Assembly: GCF_900520355.1 (NCBI RefSeq)
Contig: NZ_LS999521.1
Location: forward strand, 2,108,001 to 2,172,000
Direction of reading: 5' to 3'
Source of the DNA: Acinetobacter calcoaceticus
GTDB taxonomy: Bacteria > Pseudomonadota > Gammaproteobacteria > Pseudomonadales > Moraxellaceae
Length of the DNA: 64,000 bases
A program made the translations under genes and the position numbers. The notes below the pieces were generated by a model. That model did no database searches and had not been told where the DNA came from. It was given only the letters and a program-made list of their open reading frames with translations. Position 1 is the stretch's first letter. Every line of letters begins with the position of its first letter. Shown here piece after piece: positions 45,091 through 54,619 of this stretch.

Positions 45091-46824
45091 TTAGTTATCC
45101 TCAAAATTACGCTGATGTAATTGATAATAAGCTCCATGTTTTTCAAGAAGTTCTTGATGAGTACCTTGCTCAACAATTTCCCCTTGATCCATCACTACAA
45201 TACGATCAGCATTTTCAATTGTTGACAAACGGTGCGCAATAACAATTGTTGTTCGATCTTGATCTTGCATCGCTTCATCAAATGCTTGCTGAATAAAATG
45301 CTCAGATTCATTATCGAGAGCACTTGTAGCTTCATCTAAAATTAGAATTGGAGCATTCTTTAAAATTGCTCGAGCAATTGCAATTCGCTGACGCTGACCA
45401 CCTGATAGGTTTAGACCTTGTGCCCCTAAAATAGTGTCATAACCGTTTGGTAAATTCATAATGAAGTCATGTGCATATGCTGCTTTTGCCGCTGCATAGA
45501 TTTTTTCATCTGATGCACCTTCCAACTGACCATATGCGATGTTTTCACGAACAGTACGGTTAAACAATATAACTTGTTGATTTACCATTGCAATTTGTGT
45601 GCGTAGACTAGAAAGCTCAATATCATTAATTGGTAAATCATCTAAATAAATTTGCCCACTCGATACTTCTTGAAAACGTACCAACATATTGACTAATGAA
45701 CTTTTACCCGCCCCTGAACGGCCAACCAATGCTACAGTTTGGCCTGGACGAATATCTAAAGAAAAATCTTTAATAGCTGCTACGCCATCAGCATAATTTA
45801 ATGTTACATGATCAAAACGGATTGCCCCATTTAACTTAGGTTTCAATTGACCGTTATTTTGCTCTTCAGGTAAATCTAGCAGTTCAAAAACAGAATGTGC
45901 TGCGGCCAAACCACGTTGTAACTTTTCATTAACATCAGTCAAGCTTTTAACTGGTTTTGCTAACAGACCAGCTGCTGTAAGGTAAGCCACAAACTCACCT
46001 GCACTTGTAGTGCCTAAAATCTGAGGTCGTAAAGCTAACCATACAATAAGAGCCATAGCACAAGCCATTACCACCTGAACAACCGGGCTATTCAGATTTT
46101 GTACAATTACCATTTTTAAACCGCGTTTTAAGTTCTCTTCTGATGACTTATAGAAACGTTTTTGTTCATATTCCTCACCAGCAAAACTTTTTACTACAGC
46201 ATTACCATTAATACTTTCCTGGACGACGTGGTTCACATCACCCATAGTATCTTGTACCTGTAATGAAAGTTTACGCATTCGTTTCGAAGCTTTACGTACT
46301 AAGACCCCAATTACAGGTAAAAATACAAAAATACATAAAGTAAGACGCCAATTGGTATAAAACAGATAGCCTAATAATCCGAGAGTAATCATCCCATCCC
46401 TAACGATGGTTCTCAATGACTCAGAAGAAGCAGCCGTAAGCTGTTCAACGTTATACATAATTTTGGCAGTAATATGACCAGATGAATTATCTAAGTAATA
46501 TTGTGCTGGGAGTTTTAAAAGTTTCGCATAAACTTCCTGACGAATACTAAAAACCAAACTGCGTGAAATCACCGCAGTATAGTAGCCGCCCATAAATAGG
46601 CCTAAGCCGCGAAAAAATACTAATAAAATAATTAATAACGGGAACCAATCCAAATCTGCTCTACTGTTGTTTTGGATTGCATCAATAATAAATTTAATCA
46701 ATTTAGCAACGGAAACTTCTGTTGCTGAGTTAATACCGAACCCGATAAGTACTAATAAGGCCACGCCCCAATAAGGTTTTAAATAGGCTATGAGACGCGT
46801 ATAAACCTTAAAATCTTGATTCAC
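45091..46824 (-). CDS. msbA: Lipid A export ATP-binding/permease protein MsbA
   Basis: 577-aa half-transporter with six membrane helices in the first 310 residues and one ABC ATPase domain. Walker A is ALVGRSGAGKSSLVNML (about residues 370-386), the signature is [16 protein letters not shown] (about 471-486) and Walker B is LILDEATSALD. The dimer flips core-lipid A across the inner membrane. Its start overlaps the upstream exbD-type gene by four bases, and lpxK follows at two bases. Confidence 0.96.
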   Translation of the reverse strand: MNQDFKVYTRLIAYLKPYWGVALLVLIGFGINSATEVSVAKLIKFIIDAIQNNSRADLDWFPLLIILLVFFRGLGLFMGGYYTAVISRSLVFSIRQEVYAKLLKLPAQYYLDNSSGHITAKIMYNVEQLTAASSESLRTIVRDGMITLGLLGYLFYTNWRLTLCIFVFLPVIGVLVRKASKRMRKLSLQVQDTMGDVNHVVQESINGNAVVKSFAGEEYEQKRFYKSSEENLKRGLKMVIVQNLNSPVVQVVMACAMALIVWLALRPQILGTTSAGEFVAYLTAAGLLAKPVKSLTDVNEKLQRGLAAAHSVFELLDLPEEQNNGQLKPKLNGAIRFDHVTLNYADGVAAIKDFSLDIRPGQTVALVGRSGAGKSSLVNMLVRFQEVSSGQIYLDDLPINDIELSSLRTQIAMVNQQVILFNRTVRENIAYGQLEGASDEKIYAAAKAAYAHDFIMNLPNGYDTILGAQGLNLSGGQRQRIAIARAILKNAPILILDEATSALDNESEHFIQQAFDEAMQDQDRTTIVIAHRLSTIENADRIVVMDQGEIVEQGTHQELLEKHGAYYQLHQRNFEDN

Positions 46825-47249
46825 TCAGAAAAACCTCTAGAAGGAACTTTGGTACTAATATTGATGTTAACAAAACCGAGTTGTCCTGCCACATCCATAA
46901 CGCGAATTACATCCTGATGAGACGCTTTTGCATCAGCAGCAATGATGAACATAAAATCACGGTGCTCTTGAGCAACTTGCTTAATTGCAGTACTCAGATC
47001 AGCAACCTCTTTAGACGAAAGTGCTTGACCATTCACAGCATAATGACCAGCAGAGTCTACCACGACTTCAATTTTATGATCGTACTGTTTTGGTGGAACA
47101 CCTTGTGCATCTGGTAATGTTAAATTGATGCGACTTGGCTGATTAAATGTGGTCGACAGCAATAAAAAAACCAAAATGAACAACAAACAATCAATCATAG
47201 GCGTTAAATTGATATGAATGTCTTCAACCTGAGAACGTTTAAATTTCAT
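46821..47249 (-). CDS. ExbD/TolR family biopolymer transport protein
   Basis: 142-aa ExbD/TolR-type protein with one N-terminal membrane helix (about residues 15-37, INLTPMIDCLLFILVFLLLST), carrying the conserved proton-path Asp. The periplasmic domain ends around residue 135. It pairs with the ExbB-type gene upstream (14-bp gap) and overlaps msbA. The same pair precedes lpxK-kdsB in Pseudomonas. No TonB is linked, so its role is probably separate from the tonB cluster at 19.9 kb; the partner protein is unknown. Confidence 0.92.
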   Translation of the reverse strand: MKFKRSQVEDIHINLTPMIDCLLFILVFLLLSTTFNQPSRINLTLPDAQGVPPKQYDHKIEVVVDSAGHYAVNGQALSSKEVADLSTAIKQVAQEHRDFMFIIAADAKASHQDVIRVMDVAGQLGFVNINISTKVPSRGFSE

Positions 47250-47263
47250 CTGGCTTTCACTTC

Positions 47264-47899
47264 CTAACCAACACGGCGGTGTTCAGCTACAGACGTAGAA
47301 CGCCTATAGAACAATGAGGCATGAAATAAGGTCGATTGCTGTTCTAATTCGGCAATATAATTTTGCACCACTCTTTGAAAATAGCGATAAGCAATTAAAG
47401 CAGGAATTGCAATTAACATTCCCACAGCTGTGGTAATTAATGCTTTAGAGATACCAGGGATCATTAAACTTGGACTACCAGCCGATCCAAAATCAATAAC
47501 AAGAAATGACTCAATAATTCCCAATACAGTTCCAAGCAACCCGAGCAGCGGCGCTATAGCACTCAGAGTGCCCAAAAAATTAATATTTTTTTCCAAATAA
47601 GAAATTTCTTGAGAAGCTGCCACTTCCATTTGCGCACGAGCAAATTGCTCACCATGCTCGCGATGCTCAAAACCTGCTTTTAAAATATGTCCCAAGGCGC
47701 TACTTTGCGCTTCTACATTTTGTTCTAAACTTTCCACGACATCTTCAGCTCTTAAAGAGCCCTTACCGCTTAATGCTTCGGGTAGAACTTGTGAACGTCT
47801 TAACCGAACAAAACGTTCAATACTGATCGCAACAGTTAAAATCGAGCATAGAATTAAAGGCAGCATCAACCAACCACCCGCTCTCACAAGTTCCCACAT
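47264..47899 (-). CDS. MotA/TolQ/ExbB family proton channel
   Basis: 211-aa inner-membrane protein with three membrane segments: about residues 8-30 (GWLMLPLILCSILTVAISIE), 108-130 (LGTLSAIAPLLGLLGTVLGI) and 150-172 (LITTAVGMLIAIPALIAY). The two C-terminal helices carry the conserved ExbB/TolQ Gly and Thr residues. It is the shorter, unextended ExbB type, unlike the one at 20.7 kb. The gene opens the exbB-exbD-msbA-lpxK-kdsB group. Confidence 0.92.
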   Translation of the reverse strand: MWELVRAGGWLMLPLILCSILTVAISIERFVRLRRSQVLPEALSGKGSLRAEDVVESLEQNVEAQSSALGHILKAGFEHREHGEQFARAQMEVAASQEISYLEKNINFLGTLSAIAPLLGLLGTVLGIIESFLVIDFGSAGSPSLMIPGISKALITTAVGMLIAIPALIAYRYFQRVVQNYIAELEQQSTLFHASLFYRRSTSVAEHRRVG

Positions 47900-47949
47900 A
47901 TGTTCTTCCCCAAGAATATAAAATTAGAAATACATGACCCAACTGCAAA

Positions 47950-48837
47950 TTATTCTGGCAAACAAATATTTAAAATGCCATCTAACTCATCCAAGGTATG
48001 ATAATGAATAACCAGTTTACCCTTACCTTTTTGGTTATGATCAATTTTTACATTAGCGCCAAAACGCTCTGATAGTTTTTGTGTCAATTGCTCAATATCT
48101 GGTGCTACAGGCGCTTTTTCCTTCTCCTGCTTAGGCTCACTTCTATCACGCACCAATTGCTCTGTTTGACGAACTGACAATCCTTTCTCAATTACAATTT
48201 TAGCAACTTCTAATTGATCTTTACCTTTCAATGTCAAAATTGCTCGAGCATGGCCCATATCAAGCTGGCCTTGCTGCATAAAATCTTTAATGTCATCAGC
48301 TAAACTCAATAAACGCAATAAATTACTGACAGTAGTACGCGCTTTGCCTACTGTGTCAGCAATTTCCTGATGACTTAAACCAAATTCATCATGAAAGCGC
48401 TGTAGAGCCATTGCCTGATCAATCGGATTTAAATCTTGACGCTGAATGTTTTCAATTAACGCTAATGCAATTGCAACCTGATCATTTAAATCACGAATAA
48501 TTGCAGGAATTTCAGTTAAACCCGCAAGTTGTGCTGCACGCCAACGACGTTCACCCGCAATGATTTCATATGGATGAGTTTCATCATCAACTGGACGGAT
48601 GACAATAGGTTGCATCACCCCATGTTTTTCAATGGAAGACGCCAACTCTTGTAAATCATGCTCATGAATAAAACGACGTGGTTGATATTCACCACGTTTC
48701 AGTAAATTCACATCAACTTGCTTTAATTGTCCGTGGTCTAACGCCTGTGCTTCGAGTTGTAATTTTTCTTTTTGAATTGAACCAAGTAATGCATCTAAAC
48801 CACGCCCTTTAGCCAATCCGCGTTTTTTGATGCTCAT
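47950..48837 (-). CDS. parB: Chromosome partitioning protein ParB
   Basis: 295-aa CTPase and DNA-binding protein that loads at parS and spreads. The N-terminal nuclease-like fold includes GEYQPRRFI and the CTP-binding box IIAGERRWRAAQLAGL (about residues 94-109). The helix-turn-helix is LSHQEIADTVGKARTTVSNLLRLL (about 156-179). The C-terminal dimerisation domain ends NICLPE. Its ATG overlaps the parA stop by four bases. I did not find a convincing full parS in the window. Confidence 0.97.
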   Translation of the reverse strand: MSIKKRGLAKGRGLDALLGSIQKEKLQLEAQALDHGQLKQVDVNLLKRGEYQPRRFIHEHDLQELASSIEKHGVMQPIVIRPVDDETHPYEIIAGERRWRAAQLAGLTEIPAIIRDLNDQVAIALALIENIQRQDLNPIDQAMALQRFHDEFGLSHQEIADTVGKARTTVSNLLRLLSLADDIKDFMQQGQLDMGHARAILTLKGKDQLEVAKIVIEKGLSVRQTEQLVRDRSEPKQEKEKAPVAPDIEQLTQKLSERFGANVKIDHNQKGKGKLVIHYHTLDELDGILNICLPE

Positions 48838-49616
48838 ACTTTACTTCCTTTCTTCACTTTACTTCTCTTTAACATCTCAGCTGCAAGATTTAAGTATGCA
48901 ACCGCACCTTTAGAACTTTTTTCAAAATAGATAACAGGTAAGCCATGTGCTGGCGCTTCTGCTAAACGCACGTTACGTGGAACCACAGTATCATAAAGTT
49001 TTTTGCCGAAATATTGCTCTAACTCTGCAGAAACATCACGTGTTAAAGCATTACGTGCATCGTACATCGTACGTAATACACCAATAATTTCTAAATCAGG
49101 ATTGAGTGCCTTTTGAATGCGATCAATGGTCTGAGTTAAATCAGCTAGACCCTCTAGCGCATAATATTCACATTGCATTGGAATAATTACACTATCTACA
49201 GCTGCCAAAGCATTGACGGTAATCAAACTCAAGCTTGGAGCACAATCCACAATGATATAGTCAAATGAGTTTCTGATTTCATTCAAAGCATTCTTTAGAA
49301 TGAATTCACGACCTTCTTGCTCTGCGATAGCGAGCTCTACACCTGAAAGCTCACGGTTAGAGCCTAGAACTTTATATCCAACTTCTGCTTTTTGAATGGC
49401 TGTTTCAATTGGAACTTCGCCAAGAAGAACATCTGTAATTGAATACAAAAGATCGTTCTTTTGAATACCAGACCCCATCGTAGCATTACCTTGTGAGTCC
49501 ATATCTACAAGTAATACACGTTTCTTTAATACAGCTAGAGACGCTGCAAGATTTACTGCAGTCGTTGTTTTACCAACACCACCCTTTTGGTTTGCAATCG
49601 CAATAATTTGAGCCAT
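48834..49616 (-). CDS. parA: Chromosome partitioning ATPase ParA
   Basis: 260-aa deviant Walker A ATPase. The start MAQIIAIANQKGGVGKTTTAVNLA contains the signature Lys-Gly-Gly-Val-Gly-Lys-Thr. VLLVDMDSQGNATMG and YIIVDCAPSLSLIT hold the remaining nucleotide-binding residues. The absence of an N-terminal DNA-binding domain marks it as the chromosomal Soj type. It is followed by parB with overlap and lies 21 bp after rsmG, the conserved gid-linked order. Confidence 0.98.
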   Translation of the reverse strand: MAQIIAIANQKGGVGKTTTAVNLAASLAVLKKRVLLVDMDSQGNATMGSGIQKNDLLYSITDVLLGEVPIETAIQKAEVGYKVLGSNRELSGVELAIAEQEGREFILKNALNEIRNSFDYIIVDCAPSLSLITVNALAAVDSVIIPMQCEYYALEGLADLTQTIDRIQKALNPDLEIIGVLRTMYDARNALTRDVSAELEQYFGKKLYDTVVPRNVRLAEAPAHGLPVIYFEKSSKGAVAYLNLAAEMLKRSKVKKGSKV

Positions 49617-49637
49617 GGTAACCTTAATACTTTTTAT

Positions 49638-50270
49638 TTAGATACGTTGAAGTAAAAGTAAATGACGTTGTTCATCAAGTCTTGGTACGCGCAGTTCAAT
49701 TACTTTACATGAAAAGTCCTGCTTGAGCTGCTCAATTTCCTCAACTGGCACTACACCTTTCATCGCTGCAATTATACTGCTCTGATGAAGGTATGGCTGA
49801 GCTGCATCCACAAAGTCCGTTAAAGAAGCAAAAGCTCGACTTGTTATGACATCAAACTGGCCAAGCTCATCAATTGTATCTTGATTCTCAACGCGTGTTT
49901 GTACTGCCACAACGTTGCTCAATTTAAGATCAGCAATAAATTGCTTCAAAAAACGAATTTTTTTACCATTAGAATCTAAAAGAACACATTGGCGTTGAGG
50001 CTGACAAAGCGCAATAATCATGCCAGGCATACCACCACCTGTACCAACATCAAGCAGTCTACCTTCAGGCAAATCTTTCAAAATACTTAGACTATCCAAC
50101 AAATGCTTCACTAACATTTCTTTCGGATCACGAATTGCTGTCAGATTATATGCTTTATTCCAAAGTACCAAAGCATCTTGATACTTTAACAATAATACCA
50201 AAGCTTCATCGCTAAGCGATAAACCTAATTTTTGACTACCCTGTTGTAACTCTTGAAAAAACGGATGCAT
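49638..50270 (-). CDS. rsmG: 16S rRNA (guanine(527)-N7)-methyltransferase
   Basis: 210-aa SAM-dependent methyltransferase that makes m7G527 in 16S rRNA. The SAM-binding motif is LLDVGTGGGMPGM (about residues 69-81); the preceding NLTAIRDPKEMLVKHLLDSL is an RsmG hallmark, and VITSRAFASL holds the late catalytic region. It leads the rsmG-parA-parB unit. mnmG, the usual upstream partner, is not here; murU takes its place with an 87-bp gap. Confidence 0.97.
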   Translation of the reverse strand: MHPFFQELQQGSQKLGLSLSDEALVLLLKYQDALVLWNKAYNLTAIRDPKEMLVKHLLDSLSILKDLPEGRLLDVGTGGGMPGMIIALCQPQRQCVLLDSNGKKIRFLKQFIADLKLSNVVAVQTRVENQDTIDELGQFDVITSRAFASLTDFVDAAQPYLHQSSIIAAMKGVVPVEEIEQLKQDFSCKVIELRVPRLDEQRHLLLLQRI

Positions 50271-50357
50271 AAACAGATAACATCTAAGTGAAATTTAAAA
50301 CAAAGTATACCCATTTATGCATCGTGGAACACTAGTTAACGATTAGGGATTACGCAC

Positions 50358-51047
50358 TTAATCGTAGAAGCCTTCACGAATTTGCAAATCTAGCTCCATT
50401 AAACGCTCAGGCGTCCCCACATCTACCCATGCACCTTTAAGTTTTTCACCAGATATTTTTTGGTTCTGCATCGCTTGCTTCAACAGTGGGGCTAAAGGAC
50501 GCTTACCAGATTCCAATCCATCAAAAAGCTTAGGATGAATAACAGACACGCCACTAAAAGTGAGGTTCTCACCCATCACATCTTGATCGAATGTAAAAAT
50601 GCGTCCATCGAACAATGTAAAGTCGCCTTCAGGATGCTGTTTAGGATTATCAACCAACACAAGATGTGCTAAATCATCATTTAGCTTAATTTGACATAGA
50701 GCTTCAAAATCCATCGTGGTCCATACATCTCCATTCACCAGAATAAACGGATCTGTTCCAAGCAGTGGCAAAGCATTAATAATTCCACCAGCTGTTTCTA
50801 GACCTTCATCCTCTCGTGTCCAACGGATATCCACGCCAAATTGAGAACCATCCCCTAAGCTACTGATGAGCTTATCAGCCAACCATGCAGAATTGATGAC
50901 TATTTCGGTCACACCAATTTTCTTAAGTTTTTCAATATGCCACACAATAAGCGGCTTACCGCCTACCTCAAGCAGAGGCTTTGGTGTATATAGCGTGAGT
51001 GGGCGCATACGATTACCCAAGCCAGCAGCAAGTATCATTGCCTTCAT
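50358..51047 (-). CDS. murU: N-acetylmuramate alpha-1-phosphate uridylyltransferase MurU
   Basis: 229-aa nucleotidyltransferase of the RmlA-like fold. In Pseudomonas MurU converts MurNAc-1-phosphate to UDP-MurNAc in a cell-wall recycling route that bypasses de novo synthesis and fosfomycin. The start MKAMILAAGLGNRMRPLT is the UTP-binding loop; VNGDVWTTMDF carries a metal-binding Asp, and WVDVGTPERL ends the core. Its start overlaps the amgK stop by one base. The pairing with amgK supports the specific assignment over a generic sugar-nucleotide enzyme. Confidence 0.93.
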   Translation of the reverse strand: MKAMILAAGLGNRMRPLTLYTPKPLLEVGGKPLIVWHIEKLKKIGVTEIVINSAWLADKLISSLGDGSQFGVDIRWTREDEGLETAGGIINALPLLGTDPFILVNGDVWTTMDFEALCQIKLNDDLAHLVLVDNPKQHPEGDFTLFDGRIFTFDQDVMGENLTFSGVSVIHPKLFDGLESGKRPLAPLLKQAMQNQKISGEKLKGAWVDVGTPERLMELDLQIREGFYD

Positions 51048-52060
51048 TATGCTGCTACCTCGTAGTTACCATATTTCTCGATAAACTTTGGCATGACTAT
51101 GTTATTTATAAATAACATAAACTCATCAAGCTCAGCATAACCGCGGCTTTCTTCAAGTAAATACCACATTACACGTGGTAAATCCTTTAAATACCCTGAT
51201 TTACCATCGCGTTCAAACAGACGCACAAAAATGCCCAGAATTTTAATATGGCGCTGAATAGCCATTAAATCTGCATCACGTTTGAACTGTTCAAAACTAC
51301 GGTTCTGTTTGGCAGACTCAGGTAATAAGTCATAAAAGAATCTAAACCATTGGTAAACACGCTCTGCATTCCACTGAACATATGCATCGCGAGTAATCGA
51401 GATTAAGTCATAAGTATCAGCACCAATCACGGCATCCTGAAAATCAATCACACCAAGCTCTGGTTCATCTGCAATTTTCATCAAATTACGACTGTGAAAA
51501 TCACGATGTACAATCACTTGCGGCTGAGCCAATGCAGTTCTTGCCAATAGATCGAAAGCATCATCAATCACCTGTTGCTGTTCCACACTCGGAGTAATCT
51601 GCAAAGATGGCAGCATCCAGTCAGTCAACAGCTTCATTTCAATTAACAATTTTTCATAGGAATATGCAGGAAACTGCTCCTGACCATTCACAGACTGCAA
51701 ATGAATCAGCTGTTTAAAGCTTTGCTCATAATATTTATCGACTGTTTCCTCATTTAATAATGTCGACAACAGCACATCACCAAAATCTTCCAATAACAGA
51801 AAACCTTGAGCTAAATCTTTCGCGACGATCTGAGGGACGCGTACACCATGGCCTGCAAAAAATTCGTCAATGGTCACAAACGGAACACAGTCTTCTTTTT
51901 CTGGAGGGGCATCCATGAGCATATACGTTTTATTTTGTAACTGGATACGCGCATAACGGCGGAAGCTTGCATCACCTGCTAAAAAAGCGATCTTAAATTG
52001 ATCATTTTCAAGAACAGATGTAAGCCATGTATATATCAATTGTTCACGTTGTGTATTCAT
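51047..52060 (-). CDS. amgK: N-acetylmuramate/N-acetylglucosamine kinase AmgK
   Basis: 337-aa aminoglycoside phosphotransferase-fold kinase that phosphorylates the anomeric position of MurNAc and GlcNAc in peptidoglycan recycling. Brenner-type catalytic motif VIVHRDFHSRNLM (about residues 182-194) and metal-binding GVIDFQDAVIG (about 204-214) are present. The ATG at 52060 was chosen over a TTG two codons upstream. It is divergent from lptD, as in Pseudomonas, and translationally coupled to murU. Confidence 0.93.
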   Translation of the reverse strand: MNTQREQLIYTWLTSVLENDQFKIAFLAGDASFRRYARIQLQNKTYMLMDAPPEKEDCVPFVTIDEFFAGHGVRVPQIVAKDLAQGFLLLEDFGDVLLSTLLNEETVDKYYEQSFKQLIHLQSVNGQEQFPAYSYEKLLIEMKLLTDWMLPSLQITPSVEQQQVIDDAFDLLARTALAQPQVIVHRDFHSRNLMKIADEPELGVIDFQDAVIGADTYDLISITRDAYVQWNAERVYQWFRFFYDLLPESAKQNRSFEQFKRDADLMAIQRHIKILGIFVRLFERDGKSGYLKDLPRVMWYLLEESRGYAELDEFMLFINNIVMPKFIEKYGNYEVAA

Positions 52061-52180
52061 TTGCAATAAAATCTAAAACAAGCTGAGATTTTTGAAGGGT
52101 TAAGTGTAGCCACTTATAAACTTTTTCTCTATGATGCGACAATAATTAATTGTGAATTAGCATACTTGGTTAATGAGACA

Positions 52181-54619
52181 ATGAAGCATCAGTTTAAATT
52201 TAATCCTTTAGCGACAGCTATTTTTACGCTCTTATGTGGCTCCATACAATCAAGTTATGCTGAGTCAGCTGATGTTGTCTCCAATATAGACAATAATCAA
52301 CTTAAAGCGAACATCAAAGAAGCCTACCCGGGTCAAGAGTTCTTTCAACAGTATTATGTTGATAAATCTGCACCTGAAGCACAGCTTCGTGATAATAAAT
52401 ATTTAAGCTCGGCATTTTGCCAGGGTACATGGGTTACACCGATTAACCCAGAGACCAAAGCCCTAGATGCAGATAAGACGACTTCGGTCGTTACGGCTAA
52501 TTATGGACATTATAATCCTGCCGGTGACTCTGTTTTAGAAGGCGACGTCGTTATTGATCAGGAAGGGCGCACAGTTCGTGCCGATAAAGTTACGATTGAT
52601 AAAACTCAAACCATTGCACATGCACAGGGCCGAGTACAATTAGCTCAAGGTGGATTGCTTTCACAAAGTGATGAAATTAATTACAACCTAAAAACCCAAA
52701 CCGGTGATTTAGACAATAGTTTTTATATTTCTGAACAGCAACATGCCCATGGTCATGCAGGAAAAATCGAAAGAACTTCTCCAAATGTCATGGTGCTTAA
52801 TGATGCAACGTACACGACCTGCCCACCTGGCCAAAAACCGGGTTGGAAAATTCAGGCTAATAAAATTGAGTTGAACCAGGAAACTGGACGTGGTGTAACT
52901 CGTGGAACAAAACTCTACGTTAAAGATGTTCCAGTTCTAGCAGTTCCCTATTTTAACTTCCCGATTGATGACCGTCGTACCACTGGTATTCTCAACCCAC
53001 AGTTTGGTTTCTCAAACGATGGTGGTGTTGAGCTTTCTGTTCCAGTTTATTTAAACCTTGCGCCTAACTATGATCTCACCCTTACTCCGCGTTATCTAGC
53101 AGACCGTGGTGCAATGTTAAAGGGCGATTTTCGATATTTAACTGATGGCTTTGGTGCCGGTGAAATGTGGGGTGGTTTCTTACCATCAGACAAAGGCTAC
53201 AATGATAAAGATCGTAAAGATTTCCATTTTTTACATAACTGGGAAATCAATGATCAATGGTCAACCAATCTAGAATACAACTATGCTTCAGATAAAGACT
53301 ATTTCTCAGATTTAGATAGCAGCCCCAACTCTAAAACAGACCTAAACTTACGTAGAGCATGGGAACTCAACTATCAACACGGCATTCCGGGTTTAAAAGC
53401 TCAGCTTAAAGTCGAAGATTTCCAGACACTTGATCCAGAAATTGCAGATGCAGATAAACCTTATGCACGTTTACCGCAATTCTTATTGAATTATGTGACT
53501 GGTAATCCATTAGGCTTACAATACGAATTCAATAACGATACTGCATACTTCAAGAAATCAATTACTGATGATTCTGCTCAGGAAAGTAGTGGTACACGTA
53601 TCTACAACCAGTTTGCAACGCGCTACAACTACCGCACACCAGCAGCATTCGTAATACCTGAAGTTTCCGTACGTTCTATTCAAACATTCTATGATAAGGA
53701 CAGTATCGCATCTCAAGGGTTAGATGGCGGTTCTGAAAATAAATCAGTCGTTGTACCTCAATTTACATTGGACACTGGACTGAATTTTGAACGTGAGGGC
53801 AAGTATTTACAAACACTTACTCCTCGAGCATTTTATGCATATGCTCCATACAAAAACCAAGACAGCTATCCAAACTTTGACTCAACTTCAGCATCAGTAA
53901 GTTATGATCAATTATTTAACCCTTACCGCTTCTACGGACATGACCGCCTTGAAGACAACAACTTTCTATCACTTGGCGTAAGTTATAGCCTCTTTGACAC
54001 AGTAGGCTTAGAACGTTTACGTGCAAGTGTAGGTCAAAGTTATTATTTTGAAGATCGTCGTGTGACATTAAAGCCACAAGATGAGATTGATACCGAACGT
54101 AATACTGGACCAGTTGTAAGTTTAACAAGCCAGTTAAACCAAAACTTCACTATCGCAGCCAACTCAGCATGGATGTCTAATGGTGATAACGCTCAGCGCG
54201 ATTTCCAAGTTTATTATACTGGAGATAAAGGAAATCTTTATAACTTAGGCTATTTCTATCGCAAAGATATTGCAGGACGTCAAGATACTTACGATCAGGT
54301 TGTTGCATCGTTTATACAACCAATTAAAGACAATTGGCGTATTATGGGCCACGTACAATACGACATGGATAACGATGTTGCGCGTGAACTTTTATTAGGC
54401 GTTAACTATGAATCATGTTGCTGGGGTATTTCAGTCTATGGCCGCTCATACTACAACGACCTAGATGATCCAAAATCTCCAGATGTTAGTGAAAAACGCG
54501 CCATTATGGCCGAAATTACACTAAAAGGTTTAGGTGGTTTAAACAATAAACTCGCGTCTTTACTTGAAAATCGCGTTTTAGGTTTTAACAAAATTAATCA
54601 ATCTTGGACACAACGTTAA
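52181..54619 (+). CDS. lptD: LPS assembly outer-membrane protein LptD
   Basis: 812-aa outer-membrane beta-barrel that, with LptE, inserts lipooligosaccharide into the outer leaflet. The signal peptide ends near residue 27 (SSYA-ESAD). An N-terminal jellyroll (OstA-like) domain spans about 110-260 with VLEGDVVIDQEGRTVRADKV and AHAQGRVQLAQGG. The barrel follows. Cys pairs near residue 83 (SAFCQG), 213 (TTCPPG) and the C-terminal ESCCWG fit the known disulfides. The ATG at 52181 is preferred over an upstream TTG. It is followed by surA with a one-base overlap. Confidence 0.97.
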   Translation: MKHQFKFNPLATAIFTLLCGSIQSSYAESADVVSNIDNNQLKANIKEAYPGQEFFQQYYVDKSAPEAQLRDNKYLSSAFCQGTWVTPINPETKALDADKTTSVVTANYGHYNPAGDSVLEGDVVIDQEGRTVRADKVTIDKTQTIAHAQGRVQLAQGGLLSQSDEINYNLKTQTGDLDNSFYISEQQHAHGHAGKIERTSPNVMVLNDATYTTCPPGQKPGWKIQANKIELNQETGRGVTRGTKLYVKDVPVLAVPYFNFPIDDRRTTGILNPQFGFSNDGGVELSVPVYLNLAPNYDLTLTPRYLADRGAMLKGDFRYLTDGFGAGEMWGGFLPSDKGYNDKDRKDFHFLHNWEINDQWSTNLEYNYASDKDYFSDLDSSPNSKTDLNLRRAWELNYQHGIPGLKAQLKVEDFQTLDPEIADADKPYARLPQFLLNYVTGNPLGLQYEFNNDTAYFKKSITDDSAQESSGTRIYNQFATRYNYRTPAAFVIPEVSVRSIQTFYDKDSIASQGLDGGSENKSVVVPQFTLDTGLNFEREGKYLQTLTPRAFYAYAPYKNQDSYPNFDSTSASVSYDQLFNPYRFYGHDRLEDNNFLSLGVSYSLFDTVGLERLRASVGQSYYFEDRRVTLKPQDEIDTERNTGPVVSLTSQLNQNFTIAANSAWMSNGDNAQRDFQVYYTGDKGNLYNLGYFYRKDIAGRQDTYDQVVASFIQPIKDNWRIMGHVQYDMDNDVARELLLGVNYESCCWGISVYGRSYYNDLDDPKSPDVSEKRAIMAEITLKGLGGLNNKLASLLENRVLGFNKINQSWTQR

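Noticed and set aside
50316..50331. parS-like sequence (TATGCATCGTGGAACA) between rsmG and murU, close to parAB
   Set aside because: Only the right half, GTGGAACA, matches the ParB site well; the left half matches 4 of 8. Too weak to call without genome-wide comparison.
50340..50364. CGATTA/TAATCG hairpin at the murU stop codon as a terminator
   Set aside because: The stem is 6 bp with a 13-base loop and no T tract; too weak to call.
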